From Archivesica marissinica (lineage: Eukaryota; Mollusca; Bivalvia; Venerida; Vesicomyidae), in assembly GCA_014843695.1 (NCBI GenBank), contig CM026398.1, positions 20,874,061-20,938,060 of the forward strand: a stretch of 64,000 nt of DNA, given 5' to 3'. The notes under the pieces were generated by a model. It was not told the DNA's origin. It did not search any database and saw nothing but the letters and a program-made list of their open reading frames with translations. Made by a program: the position numbers and the translations under genes. Positions 26,901 to 36,254 of the stretch are shown here, piece by piece. Position 1 is the first letter of the stretch; each line of letters starts with the position of its first letter.

Positions 26901-29900
26901 TCACATATGCTTTATGTCTGCTCATACATGCTTTATGTCTGCTCACACATGCTTTATGTCTGCTCACACATGCTTTATGTCTGCTCACACATGCTTTGTA
27001 TGCTCACATATGCTTTATGTCTGCTCATACATGCTTTACGTCTGCTCACACATGCTTTATGTCTGCTCACACATGCTTTATGTCTGCTCACACATACTTT
27101 GTATGCTCACATATGCTTTATGTCTGTTCATACATGCTTTATATCTGCTCATACATGCTTTACGTCTGCTCACACATGCTTTATGTCTGCTCACACATGC
27201 TTTGTATGCTCACACATGCTTTGTATGCTCACATATGCTTTATGTCTGCTCACACATGCTTTATGTCTGCTCACACATGCTTTATGTCTGCTCACACATG
27301 CTTTGTATGCTCACACATGCTTTATGTCTGCTCACACATGCTTTATGTCTGCTCACACATGCTTTATGTCTGCTCACACATGCTTTATGTCTGCTCACAC
27401 ATGCTTTATGTCTGCTCATACATATGCTCACACATGCTTTATGTCTCCTCACATATGCTTCATGTCTGCTCACATATGCTTTATGTCTGCTCACATATGC
27501 TTTATGTCTGCTCACACACACTTGCCGTCTGCTCACACATGCTTTATGTCTCCTCACACATGCTTTATGTCTGCTCACATATGCTTTATGTCTGCTCACA
27601 CACACTTTACATCTGCTCACACATGCTTTATGTCTGCTCACACATGCTACAGATATAACTGAACCTGTTTGTAGAAGTTAGGACTGAATCCCACTCCAGC
27701 CCAAATCTCATCTTCCTCATCGCGCATGCTCGGGTCCGTCACAAGGTCTACCAACTTCTGCAATGTTTTGGCAAACTTGGCGACCTCCTTGGGGTTTGCG
27801 CCTGGCGCTAGCTCAATCCACAGGTATAGAGCATGATTCTTACCCTGGGAAAATACCTGAAGTCGGACAAGAAACTATGAGTCGGACATGCGTGCACAAC
27901 AAATTTGAAATTAGCCTAAACGCTAAAACATGGTATCAAATTAGCAATTTGAAATAAATACATGTAAAAAGGACAAACATGGATAGAAAGTATAACTGCT
28001 GTAACATAATATAATCAAAACATGGTATATTAGGGAGGATATAAAATTGGTTGCTGTAACATAATATAATAAAACCATGGTATATTAGGGAGGATATCAA
28101 AGTGGTTGCTGTAACATAATATAATCAAAACATGGTATATTAGGGAGGATATCAAAGTGGTTGCTGTAACATAATATAATCAAAACATGGTATATTAGGA
28201 AGGATATAAAATTGGTTGCTGTAACATAATATAATCAAAACATGGTATATTAGGGAGGATATAAAATTGGTTGCTGTAACATAATATAATAAAACCATGG
28301 TATATTAGGGAGGATATCAAAGTGGTTGCTGTAACATAATATAATCAAAACATGGTATATTAGGGAGGATATCAAAGTGGTTGCTGTAACATAATATAAT
28401 CAAAACATGGTATATTAGGAAGGATATAAAATTGGTTGCTGTAACATAATATAATCAAAACATGGTATATTAGGGAGGATATAAAATTGGTTGCTGTAAC
28501 ATAATATAATAAAACCATGGTATATTAGGGAGGATATCAAAGTGGTTGCTGTAACATAATATAATCAAAACATGGTATATTAGGGAGGATATCAAAGTGG
28601 TTGCTGTAACATAATATAATCAAAACATGGTATATTAGGAAGGATATAAAATTGGTTGCTGTAACATAATATAATCAAAACATGGTATATTAGGGAGGAT
28701 ATAAAATTGGTTGCTGTAACATAATATAATAAAACCATGGTATATTAGGGAGGATATCAAAGTGGTTGCTGTAACATAATATAATCAAAACATGGTATAT
28801 TAGGGAGGATATAAAAGTGGTTGCTGTAACATAATATAATAAAACCATGGTATATTAGGGAGGATATCAAAGTGGTTGCTGTAACATAATATAATCAAAA
28901 CATGGTATATTAGGGAGGATATCAAAGTGGTTGCTGTAACATAATATAATAAAACCATGGTATATTAGGGAGGATATCAAAGTGGTTTCCATAACATAAT
29001 CAAAACATGGTATATTGGGGAGGATATCAAAGTGGTTGCTGTAACATAATATAATCAAAACATGGTATATTGGGGAGGATATCAAAGTGGTTGCTGTAAC
29101 ATAATATAATCAAAACATGGTATATTAGGGAGGATATCAAAGTGGTTGCTGTAACATAATATAATCAAAACATGGTATATTGGGGAGGATATGAAATTGG
29201 TTTCTGTGACATAATATAATAAAAGCATGGTATATAAGGGAGGATATGAAATTGGTTGCAATTGCAATTTTTTTACAACTAAACATATAAATAAATTGAA
29301 AGAACTGCAACCAGTTATTTCAAGCGATGTTCATGTTTTGTATCTGTTCACAGTAAATTGCTTAGTTGTATTAACTATTCACCATCCAAACAATGTGTTG
29401 TACCTGTCATACATGGCGCGAGTCTCCCGAATTCAATGCCAACTATGATTTCCACAAAGAAAACAAAATAAATATACAGACTGTCTCCGTGCCTTTCTAC
29501 TAAAACTGGGTTAATATTAACAATTCGTACATTACCACAGAAAAAAAAATTCTCCCTACTTGAAGCCAAATCTCCCACTTTCAGAAGGTCAAACTAAAAT
29601 GGTTGACATGACTATGTGTTTTGTGGGGATCTAGACATGTCTTCCTGGGTAGACTTAATATCGATCTATCTTTCTCGAATGTCGAACCCCGAGAACCCCT
29701 CGCGGGTATGTAGACATGTTATAGCCGGCATTGTTGGTTAGTCGTGATAGCGCAGTGGATGCGCGTTCGCTTCAGGTGCGAAAGGTCCGGAGTTCGAGCC
29801 CCGCTGGAGCCGTAAAGATTGTACCCTTAGGCAAGGCATTTAAATTCCACGTTGCTTCTTCTCTCCCCCTCGTGGCGATGGATTCCATCAGGAATGAGGT

Positions 29901-32900
29901 CTCGAGAGTGATTAATATAAGTTGAAAGAACTTGTTTCGCAATCGAGCTAAAATAAATTTGTATAAACAAACAAGTAGCAACCAATATGTGTGTGAGATG
30001 CCTTGCTCAAGGAGATATGATAACATGTCTGTGCAGTGATCGAGTATTGTACCAGGCACCCTTGATCGAAAATGTGATGCTCTACCATTAAACCACATAT
30101 GCATCGCATAATTGTTACATAGGCATAACCCAGGTTTCAAGCCTGCATCGCCATGGTAACCTCACCTAGTATCGAGAAATCGGGCAACTCCGCAAACACT
30201 AGGTCTACATATAAAATGACTTAAACTACAAAGGATGTGCAATTGTAGGATAACTCACCGACGGCTGACTGGTTGGCTTATCAGCTGCGGATACTCGAGG
30301 GATTACTTGGACAGAGTCTACCAATTGGGCAAGTTTGGACGATGGTTCCCGCTTTACATATTTATACGCACCATAGGTACCAGCTCCCACAGCGAGTGTG
30401 CCCAACACCAGCGGTGTAGCAGACTTTTTTACGCCACCAGATTTAGTAGTCGCCCGTCGACTCTGGACTGAAATTCAATGTTTAAATACATGTCAGATTT
30501 GAAAGAATTTATTTGCGATTGTTTCTTGGGGTTCAAATTCGCACCTACGGTTTAGGTCATAAAGCAACTCCCCAGCTGTTACTGGTGGATGAAGAAACCA
30601 GGTGTCCCTCTAAGCAGTATTTCAGACATGGACTAGGACCCGGGTAGAACCACCGATCTTCCACAAGCCAGCTGTATAGCTTCCTCACAAACAGGAGTAC
30701 CCACAGAAAACAATGGGAGTCGTGATAGCGCATTCACTTCTGGTGCGAAAGCCCCCCCCCCCGAGTTTGAGCCCCGCTGGAGCAGTTACGATTGTGCCCT
30801 TAGGCAAGGCATTTAAATTCCACATTGGTTCTCTCTCTTGTGGCGATGGATTTCATCAGGAATGAGGTCTCGAGAGTGATTAATATAAGTTGTAATAACG
30901 TGTTTCGCAATTGAGCTAAAATAAATTTGTATTTAAAACCAATGCATCCGATCTGAAGACTACCATACCCATACCATCTTCCTGTCTGAGTATCAAACAC
31001 AGGCTGCATTGGTAAGAAGCGAGTGTACAAACCACTACGCTAAACGGACAGCCTTTTTGGATGACCCATTTTGCGATTTCTTTGAACAGGCGCTATGCAG
31101 GCTCCCATGATCACAAAAATCTCACAGAATGGAATCTGGTCACCATAATAATGAAAATTGCAATCATAAGTTGAAAGTACTGAGGTAGAAGTGATGCGTT
31201 TGGTACTTAGGAAGTCATAAGTGATAGAAATGCATGAGTTGGAATTTAGATCTGATCTGGTGATGTTATGGGAAGCTATAAGTTGGTAGCGATGCAGTAG
31301 GAAGCTACAAGTTGGAAGTCAGTTGCGATGACTTTAAAAGTGATGTATTTGGAAGCTAGAGGAGAGGAAGCTAGAAGTGAAAGTGAGCGAGTTGGACGTG
31401 ATAAGTAGGAAGTTAGAAGTATGGGGAAGCTGTAATTGTGGAAGTTGGAGGTGATGCCATTGGAAGCAATGAAGTTGGAAGTGGTGAAGTTGGAAGCAAT
31501 GAAGTTGGAAGCAATGAAGTTGGAAGCAATGAAGTTGGAAGCAATGAAGTTGGAAGCAATAAAGTTGGAAGCAATGAAGTTGGAAGCAAAAGTTGGAAGC
31601 AATGAAGTTGGAAGCGTTGGAAGCAATGAAGTTGGAAGCAATGATGTTGGAAGCAATGAAGTTGGAAGCAATGATGTTGGAAGCAATGATGTTGGAAGCA
31701 ATGAAGTTGGAAGCAATGAAGTTGGAAGCAATGGTGTTGGAAGCAATGAAGTTGGAAGAAATGATGTTGGAAGCAATGAAGTTGGAAGCAATGATGTTGG
31801 AAGCAATGATGTTGGAAGCAATGAAGTTGGAAGCAATGATGTTGGAAGCAATGAAGTTGGAAGCGTTGAAGTGATACAGTTGGATATAATAAGTAGGGAT
31901 TTATAAATAGGAGCTAATGTGTGGAAGTCAGAAGAGTGGAAGGTAGAAGAATGGAGGTTACATGTCATGATGTTACACATAATGAAGATACAAGTGATGA
32001 AGTTAAAATGTGGAATTCCAGAAGTTGCAACTACATGTAGTGTGGAAGTTAAAAGTGATTTGTTGGAAGAGATGAAGTCAGAAGAGTGGAGTTAGAAGTG
32101 ACAAAGTTGTGGAAGTTAGAACAATAGCAATGGGACTTCGCAAGTTGAAATGTCACCCCAGGGCTACCATACATACCAAACATGGCCTGATCATGATACC
32201 CTTTCAGCAAAGTGTGTGTACACACTGGTAAAGAAATGTCCAGACATACAAGCTTTTATAGATGCTACATAATGTTCTGTATTTTGCATGTTATACATGT
32301 ATAAATAGACACAGGAACATGAAATTGTATCCATAAGCCACCAAAGGTCTCGTACCTCTATCCTAGGACACCCCCTCTATTAAAATAGAGGTAGGCTAGA
32401 GGTACGAGACATTTTATTGGTGGCTTATGGAAGCAACCACCACGTATCTTTACTGCGCATTATTGCGCAATCGGTGTTCCGATAAAAAACTGACCCCAAA
32501 ATATGTCCTGTGTATTACGGTCTTGTATGAACAGAGCAAAGGCTTTCCGATTGAAATATTTGCATAAGTGGGAGGAGATATGACCAAATATGGCGTATAT
32601 GCCCCATTTGGATGTTACGCAGTATATATTTACAGTTCAAAACCGAAAGTGAAAATTTCAAATATCATAAATTTGTCCAAAACGGCCATATACGCTAATG
32701 AAATTGGTATTTTATGATAGATATATCAGTATTCTTTTCATTCTGGGCATTTCCAAGAATGTAATTTGACGTATATCCTGTGTATTTGGCTCGCATCCGA
32801 GTGACATGACAAGTCTCACCTGACAAGGGAAGTAATCAAACTTAACTATTACCAATATTCCACTTCCGCCGTCGTAATCGTAATTCATGCAGAGTAAAAA

Positions 32901-34022
32901 AAACATTAAAATATTGCAAAGTGTGTCCTTCTCTCAAGCTCGATTGAGGTATAAATAGATACGGTATTGTGGTTTGGAATAAATGCAAACACTGAAGATT
33001 AATTAGCTTGTATTTGCAATTTTCTAAAATCAAAATGGCTGTTCGTACACAGTTCATTCGTACTCGGTTACCGTACACCGTTGTACTCGGTTACGAGTCG
33101 GTATATTAAAACTATATTAATTTATAAGTGTGTTGTAAGTACTGTGTGCACAACATTGTTACAGAACAGGTGAGAAATGTTTATAGAAGAACATAACACT
33201 GACTACTATGTAGAATACCGTTTCATGATCAAGTAATAAGCTGGGGTCAACTTTTTTAAGAAATTGAAAATCAAGCCTTTTCTGACTGCAATTTTTCATC
33301 ATTTACAAGTCCATTAATTTCAAAATTTGTGGTGTAACAAAGTTAAACTATACATTTTTGCAAATGGTTTGATGAGATCTACCAGAAAATGTATAGTTTT
33401 ACATGTATTATAGCTGTTAATAAAATCATTGAATGTTGCTACTTATGGATACAATTTCAACTTCCTGTGATATAGTCTATAGACTAGTCTAGCTTCTCAA
33501 AAAAAGCTTGTGATAGGTGTAACATGAGAGCCGTATTTCATGACTTGTCATCATATCTCCTGTGTGCTAGTTGGTGACGTGTGGACTAGCATACTGTACC
33601 ACAGGCACACGACACAAAACAAGTTTTTGTTTGCCCTATGGTCATAATTATAGTAAGTAATAAACATTACTGTACCGTAAGATAAGATCAATTTTATTTT
33701 GAGTCGGCAATATAGCAACAGTATGTACAACAAGCTCTGGGTGAGCTTTTGAACCGACTTTTACCGTATCATTTAAATAGGATTACCGGTCCGTGATATG
33801 TCGCTAAACAGGCCATACCTGGCCAGCTGATATAACCGGTTTGACGTACCTGTCAAACGGTTGTGTTTTATGGCTAATTTCAAAATATGCTAATAATACT
33901 GCTATCATATTGAAAGATTAAACTTCACTCAATAAATAACACAAACTGTCACAGAGTAAAACCTTACCAGATATCTCAGAACGAAGATTTTGAAAGAGAC
34001 GAAGTGATGTACGAGCCGCCAT
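17725..34022 (-). CDS. DyP-type haem peroxidase, mitochondrial type, complete nine-exon gene
   Basis: Nine exons (33968-34022, 30259-30467, 27665-27844, 24103-24157, 23015-23176, 21994-22067, 20329-20377, 19196-19291, 17725-17978) join without a phase conflict into 1134 nt, 377 residues plus stop. The start is MAARTSLRLFQNLRSEIS, an arginine-rich, acid-poor presequence, with a good Kozak context (AACATGG). A hydrophobic Gly/Ala-rich anchor covers about residues 37-55. The dye-decolourising peroxidase domain covers about 90-377. Family landmarks are GFIDG at 217-221 (distal Asp220), SHVAR with the proximal haem ligand His287, and IVRQS with the distal Arg307; the spacing fits YfeX-like DyPs. 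Known members oxidise substrates with hydrogen peroxide via haem; the substrate here is unknown. Mitochondrial location is inferred from the N-terminus. Spliceosomal introns containing this genome's own SINEs exclude bacterial contamination. It is head to head with CCDC146. Confidence 0.9.
18015..18668. repeat. Minisatellite, 47-bp unit, peroxidase intron 8
   Basis: About 13 copies of a unit with CTTGTAGGGCTATGGACATG. The last copies are shortened by internal deletions (around 18550-18620). It begins about 40 bases from the acceptor of exon 9. Confidence 0.94.
18669..19195. other. Rest of peroxidase intron 8
   Basis: Mostly unique. About 18870-18965 holds a diverged fragment of the palindromic MITE family seen at 23676-23892 (TTCTATGCTGTTTGCAAAAG). 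A 60-codon plus-strand open frame at 19008-19190 has no support. Confidence 0.45.
19196..19291 (-). CDS. DyP peroxidase exon 8 (proximal haem ligand)
   Basis: It encodes EGWLGRSKLDSTEISRKS and then SHVARMTG. The His in SHVAR (residue 287) is the expected proximal haem iron ligand. The acceptor is TATTCAACAG and the donor is GTAAGT. Confidence 0.92.
19612..20000. repeat. Minisatellite, 25-bp unit, peroxidase intron 7
   Basis: About 15 copies of a unit with ACACATTCCATTTATAAACA and CATCCCT spacers. The last copy runs into a SINE head. Confidence 0.93.
20010..20085 (+). mobile_element. SINE family I, tRNA-like head only
   Basis: It carries TAGCGCAGTGG (box A-like) and AGTTCGAGCCCC (box B-like) but lacks the body found in full copies. 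A tRNA-like SINE fragment, not a functional tRNA gene. Confidence 0.75.
20329..20377 (-). CDS. DyP peroxidase exon 7 (49-nt exon)
   Basis: It encodes ITQKWIHDMQLIGTEK, matching the V-Q-[KR]-W-x-H-D segment of the family. The acceptor GATTGTAACAG is itself part of the flanking 25-bp minisatellite pattern. The donor is GTAATG. Confidence 0.87.
20392..21598. repeat. Minisatellite, 25-bp unit, peroxidase intron 6
   Basis: About 48 copies of a unit with CAATATAGATAAACACAGTT. On the minus strand the unit reads TCTATATTGATTGTAAC, and the acceptor tract of exon 7 reads TCTATTTTGATTGTAACAG, so the array appears to be continuous with the splice acceptor. Confidence 0.94.
21599..21993. other. Unique part of peroxidase intron 6
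   Basis: No feature is recognised apart from short GGAAG-type repeats near 21740-21780. Confidence 0.4.
21994..22067 (-). CDS. DyP peroxidase exon 6
   Basis: It encodes TENAADDESREQIAV and the conserved GGSYV. The acceptor is ACATGTAG and the donor is GTAAGT. The phase fits both neighbours. Confidence 0.9.
22136..22256. repeat. Minisatellite, 19-bp unit, peroxidase intron 5
   Basis: Six to seven copies of CGCAGGAATGGGTGAATAT or its ATAG variant, about 70 bases from the acceptor of exon 6. Confidence 0.92.
22305..22885. repeat. Minisatellite, 37-bp unit, peroxidase intron 5
   Basis: About 15 copies of a unit with GGACCATCAAAAACTGGACC followed by a TCATTGGTGCTCAAACT or TAATCGCTG variant. The open frames across it are spurious. 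Confidence 0.94.
23015..23176 (-). CDS. DyP peroxidase exon 5 (distal Asp motif)
   Basis: It begins AGDVFVHAKC, the conserved strand before the haem pocket, and ends GRDLSGFID. The GFIDG signature with catalytic Asp220 is completed by the next exon. The acceptor is TTTATTTCAG and the donor is GTAATT. Confidence 0.92.
23329..23612 (+). mobile_element. SINE family III, near full length
   Basis: The tRNA-like head has GTCCAGTGGTTAACATG (box A-like) and GGTTCGATCTCC (box B-like). The body contains GATGGGACGTTAAACCGAGG and CACGTAAAAGAACC, resembling the central domain of mollusc and other invertebrate SINEs as I recall them. Other copies lie at 40393-40690 and 54797-55072. Confidence 0.8.
23676..23892. 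mobile_element. MITE with ~23-bp perfect terminal inverted repeats
   Basis: Starts TTAACCCATTTGATTCTGG and ends CCAGAATGAAATGGGTTAA, with an inner palindromic region (AGCTCTATGCTGTTTGC and GCAAACAACATAGAT). Relatives are at 44262-44510 and, diverged, at 53867-54150 and 18870-18965. Confidence 0.75.
24103..24157 (-). CDS. DyP peroxidase exon 4
   Basis: 55 nt encoding QNFTYAHRRGNLGDMPSS. The acceptor is GAAATGTGCAG and the donor is GTATAA. It is too short to stand out as an open frame and was found from phase and family alignment. Confidence 0.85.
24355..24562 (+). mobile_element. SINE family I copy
   Basis: Head GTCGTGATAGCACAGTGG and AGTTCGAGCC, then GTGCCCTTAGGCAAGGCACT, GGCGATGGATTCCATCAGG and a tail with AGCTAAAATAAATT. 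A few bases are missing after the B box. Confidence 0.85.
24650..24725. mobile_element. Fragment of a palindromic repeat family
   Basis: ACAGTCAAACCCGTCTTACG and CAGCCAGTC match the left arm of the palindromic elements at 48037-48221 and 59618-59720. Confidence 0.55.
24726..25039. other. Unique part of peroxidase intron 3
   Basis: AT-rich DNA with no recognised feature. Confidence 0.4.
25040..27655. repeat. Minisatellite, 21-bp unit with 19-bp variants, peroxidase intron 3
   Basis: About 120 copies of CTTTATGTCTGCTCACACATG. The recurring variant CTTTGTATGCTCACATATG is 19 bp and shifts the frame, yet all three plus-strand frames stay open (up to 869 codons). None of this is protein coding: it is the intron of a minus-strand gene, and it ends about 10 bases from the exon 3 donor. 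Confidence 0.96.
27665..27844 (-). CDS. DyP peroxidase exon 3 (start of the catalytic fold)
   Basis: Exactly 60 codons in phase 0, HALYLWIELAPG through WAGVGFSPNFYKQ, matching the first strand-helix unit of DyP domains. The acceptor follows TTTTCCCAG. The donor is a weak GTTCAG, and the 21-bp minisatellite begins about 10 bases after it. Confidence 0.87.
27985..29262. repeat. Minisatellite, 55-bp unit with 220-bp higher order, peroxidase intron 2
   Basis: About 23 copies of a unit with GGTTGCTGTAACATAATATA. Variant units (TATAAAATTGG versus TATCAAAGTGG, CAAAACATGG versus AAAACCATGG) recur every four units (at 28041, 28261, 28481 and 28701), so 220-bp blocks were themselves duplicated. Confidence 0.95.
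29263..29740. other. Unique part of peroxidase intron 2
   Basis: AT-rich DNA with no recognised feature. Short open frames here have no support. Confidence 0.4.
29741..29967 (+). mobile_element. SINE family I, full-length reference copy
   Basis: The tRNA-like head GTCGTGATAGCGCAGTGG through AGTTCGAGCCCCGCTGG contains both Pol III boxes. The body has TTGTACCCTTAGGCAAGGCA and GTGGCGATGGATTCCATCAG. The tail is GAGAGTGATTAATATAAGTTG plus TTTCGCAATCGAGCTAAAAT. Used here to define the family. Confidence 0.9.
30259..30467 (-). CDS. DyP peroxidase exon 2 (membrane anchor and linker)
   Basis: The acceptor is TTGAATTTCAG and the donor is GTGAGT. It adds a basic stretch (SRRATTKSGGVKK), a hydrophobic Gly/Ala-rich segment and a linker ending DKPTSQPS. 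The 2-base entry phase matches exon 1. Confidence 0.87.
30540..30692 (-). mobile_element. SINE family V fragment
   Basis: A body segment with CCCAGCTGTTACTGGTGG, CCCGGGTAGAACCACCGA and CACAAGCCAGCTG, matching in inverted form the body of the copy at 45351-45572 and the fragment at 43368-43530. It lies in peroxidase intron 1. Confidence 0.65.
30718..30932 (+). mobile_element. SINE family I copy with C-run
   Basis: Head partly deleted (GTCGTGATAGCGCATTCACT) with a run of ten C before GAGTTTGAGCCCCGCTGG. The body and tail are as in the reference copy at 29741. Confidence 0.85.
30942..31054 (-). mobile_element. Diverged SINE family II fragment
   Basis: The reverse complement reads GGCTGTCCGTTTAGCGTAGTGG and then CTCGCTTCTTACCAATGCAG, as in family II heads. 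The body is truncated and diverged. Confidence 0.6.
31430..31880. repeat. Minisatellite, 15-bp unit, peroxidase intron 1
   Basis: About 28 copies of GAAGTTGGAAGCAAT or its GATGTT variant; diverged GAAGT-rich sequence extends from about 31170 to 32140. Open frames on both strands are artefacts of the 15-bp period. Confidence 0.93.
31881..33967. other. Rest of peroxidase intron 1
   Basis: Mostly AT-rich unique DNA. 32331-32430 is a hairpin (CCATAAGCCACCAAAGGTCTCGTACC arm described in parts: CCATAAGCCACC and GGTGGCTTATGG at the ends), probably a small palindromic element. No other exon-like segment is recognised. Confidence 0.5.
32331..32430. mobile_element. Short palindromic element
   Basis: Arms ATAAGCCACC...TCTCGTACCTCTA and TAGAGGTACGAGA...GGTGGCTTAT enclose a second short palindrome, CCTCTATTTTAATAGAGG-like. 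Likely a MITE-type hairpin. Confidence 0.55.
33968..34022 (-). CDS. DyP peroxidase exon 1 (presequence)
   Basis: It encodes 18 residues plus one base. The ATG lies in AACATGG, and the donor is GTAAGG. The peptide has three Arg, one Glu and alternating hydrophobic residues, typical of a mitochondrial targeting helix. The frame is open upstream, but this ATG has the best context and a fitting presequence. Confidence 0.85.
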
Positions 34023-34390
34023 GTTTACCGGATCAAGTAGAGACAGTGAACACAAGTGAGCCGTCATTAGTGAGCCCTCATTTGCAGCAAACATTAAATA
34101 TTTCCAACAAACATTAATTATACCAGCAAACACTAACTTGAAAATAATTAGCTCCCCTTGTAATTTTCCATTATTATGACAATCTTATTAACCGCCAAAA
34201 TATCCAGGTATAAAACAACAACATTATAATTACAGACAATAGTATATTTGGTAGCGAATATGTCGACAGCTTGGCAATTAGACCCTATATAATTGGGTAT
34301 AGGTACATAGCATTGTGTAATAGCTATAAAACAACACCACATATGACACTCTACAATGCCAATGGGTCAGCACCATAGGAAAAAAGGGCA
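34023..34390. other. Upstream region of the peroxidase gene
   Basis: Presumed promoter and 5' UTR of the minus-strand gene. It is AT-rich. I cannot assign a TATA box or start site with confidence, and no CpG-rich island is evident by eye. Confidence 0.35.
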
Positions 34391-34397
34391 TAATATG

Positions 34398-34771
34398 CTA
34401 TGGGATCTCTCTGGTACTGGGTAGCTAGCAAAGTAGGCGATGTGACCCCATAAGACCGGGTATACGCATGTAGCCTGGTATCATAGCTGCTAAGTGACAT
34501 CAAGTATGCCTCTCCATCTTGGTCTGGGTGGACCCTACACTTAGTCAATTGACCACCACCCCTTCGAGAACCACAGAATTACGGTTCCGTGCCCCTTTGG
34601 TACTGAATAGCGAGCAAAGTAGGCGATGTGACCCCACAAGACCGGGTATACGTATGTAGCCTGGTATCATAGCTGCTAAGTGACACCAAGTATGCCTCCA
34701 TCTTGGCGTGGGTGGACCCTACACTTAGTCAACTGACGACCACAAGACCGGGTATACGTATGTAGCCTGGT
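34398..34771. repeat. ~187-bp tandem duplication running into an assembly gap
   Basis: Two copies (from about 34414 and 34601) share GCAAAGTAGGCGATGTGACC and GGTGGACCCTACACTTAGTC. A third, partial copy starts near 34738 and is cut by the gap, so the array was probably not fully assembled. Confidence 0.85.
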
Positions 34772-35771
34772 NNNNNNNNNNNNNNNNNNNNNNNNNNNNN
34801 NNNNNNNNNNNNNNNNNNNNNNNNNNNNNNNNNNNNNNNNNNNNNNNNNNNNNNNNNNNNNNNNNNNNNNNNNNNNNNNNNNNNNNNNNNNNNNNNNNNN
34901 NNNNNNNNNNNNNNNNNNNNNNNNNNNNNNNNNNNNNNNNNNNNNNNNNNNNNNNNNNNNNNNNNNNNNNNNNNNNNNNNNNNNNNNNNNNNNNNNNNNN
35001 NNNNNNNNNNNNNNNNNNNNNNNNNNNNNNNNNNNNNNNNNNNNNNNNNNNNNNNNNNNNNNNNNNNNNNNNNNNNNNNNNNNNNNNNNNNNNNNNNNNN
35101 NNNNNNNNNNNNNNNNNNNNNNNNNNNNNNNNNNNNNNNNNNNNNNNNNNNNNNNNNNNNNNNNNNNNNNNNNNNNNNNNNNNNNNNNNNNNNNNNNNNN
35201 NNNNNNNNNNNNNNNNNNNNNNNNNNNNNNNNNNNNNNNNNNNNNNNNNNNNNNNNNNNNNNNNNNNNNNNNNNNNNNNNNNNNNNNNNNNNNNNNNNNN
35301 NNNNNNNNNNNNNNNNNNNNNNNNNNNNNNNNNNNNNNNNNNNNNNNNNNNNNNNNNNNNNNNNNNNNNNNNNNNNNNNNNNNNNNNNNNNNNNNNNNNN
35401 NNNNNNNNNNNNNNNNNNNNNNNNNNNNNNNNNNNNNNNNNNNNNNNNNNNNNNNNNNNNNNNNNNNNNNNNNNNNNNNNNNNNNNNNNNNNNNNNNNNN
35501 NNNNNNNNNNNNNNNNNNNNNNNNNNNNNNNNNNNNNNNNNNNNNNNNNNNNNNNNNNNNNNNNNNNNNNNNNNNNNNNNNNNNNNNNNNNNNNNNNNNN
35601 NNNNNNNNNNNNNNNNNNNNNNNNNNNNNNNNNNNNNNNNNNNNNNNNNNNNNNNNNNNNNNNNNNNNNNNNNNNNNNNNNNNNNNNNNNNNNNNNNNNN
35701 NNNNNNNNNNNNNNNNNNNNNNNNNNNNNNNNNNNNNNNNNNNNNNNNNNNNNNNNNNNNNNNNNNNNNNN
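34772..35771. other. Assembly gap of exactly 1000 N
   Basis: Flanked by different tandem repeats on each side. The missing 5' exon(s) of CCDC146 could lie here. Confidence 0.99.
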
Positions 35772-35908
35772 TTACCTCCATCCCCTCCCCGGATGTTATT
35801 GTTACCTCCATCCCCCTCCCCGGATGTTATTGTTACCTCCATCCCCCTCCCCGGATGTTATTGTTACCTCCGGCTCTCCCTATCCGGTTGTTATTGTTAC
35901 CTCCATGT
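35772..35908. repeat. Minisatellite, 30-bp unit at gap edge
   Basis: Four to five copies with CCCCGGATGTTATTGTTACC, truncated on the left by the gap. Confidence 0.9.
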
Positions 35909-36235
35909 ATTACTCCGACTCTTGTATTCTCAAACAGCAATGCTCAACAACTAGTGATATAGAAACTATGAACAACTTTATCAATGATGTATACAGTCTA
36001 CATCCGGTTAGTCGAAGATCCGTCAGACTGAACAAAATACTTCGATATAACCAACGTTTGACATAACCGATATTTCCCATATTTCCCTGATGACGCTTCT
36101 CGTAAATCGAAAGCCTTACATGTCTACACTTGTCCGATAATAAATAATTTTCCAAGTTGTCATTGCCTGTTATAACTGTGAAATGTGTACAAAGGACAAA
36201 ATAGCACCGTAAAATCTTATTTATTAGTGATTGAT
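35909..36235. other. Unique spacer upstream of the first visible CCDC146 exon
   Basis: I looked here for an exon encoding the N-terminal ~50 residues expected for CCDC146 and found none I can support. Confidence 0.4.
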
Positions 36236-36254
36236 TACTGATTGGTGATTTATA

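Noticed and set aside
25049..27681. Plus-strand open frames of 766-869 codons rich in Cys, His and Leu
   Set aside because: They are translations of a 21/19-bp minisatellite in all three frames, inside an intron of a minus-strand gene, with no non-repetitive domain.
29741..29815. Possible tRNA gene (also at 20010, 24355, 46806 and 23329)
   Set aside because: Box A and B motifs are present but the cloverleaf is imperfect, and each is followed by a recurring SINE body and tail.
31276..31980. Open frames on both strands across the GAAGTTGGAAGCAAT array
   Set aside because: A 15-bp period without stops produces them; no other support exists.
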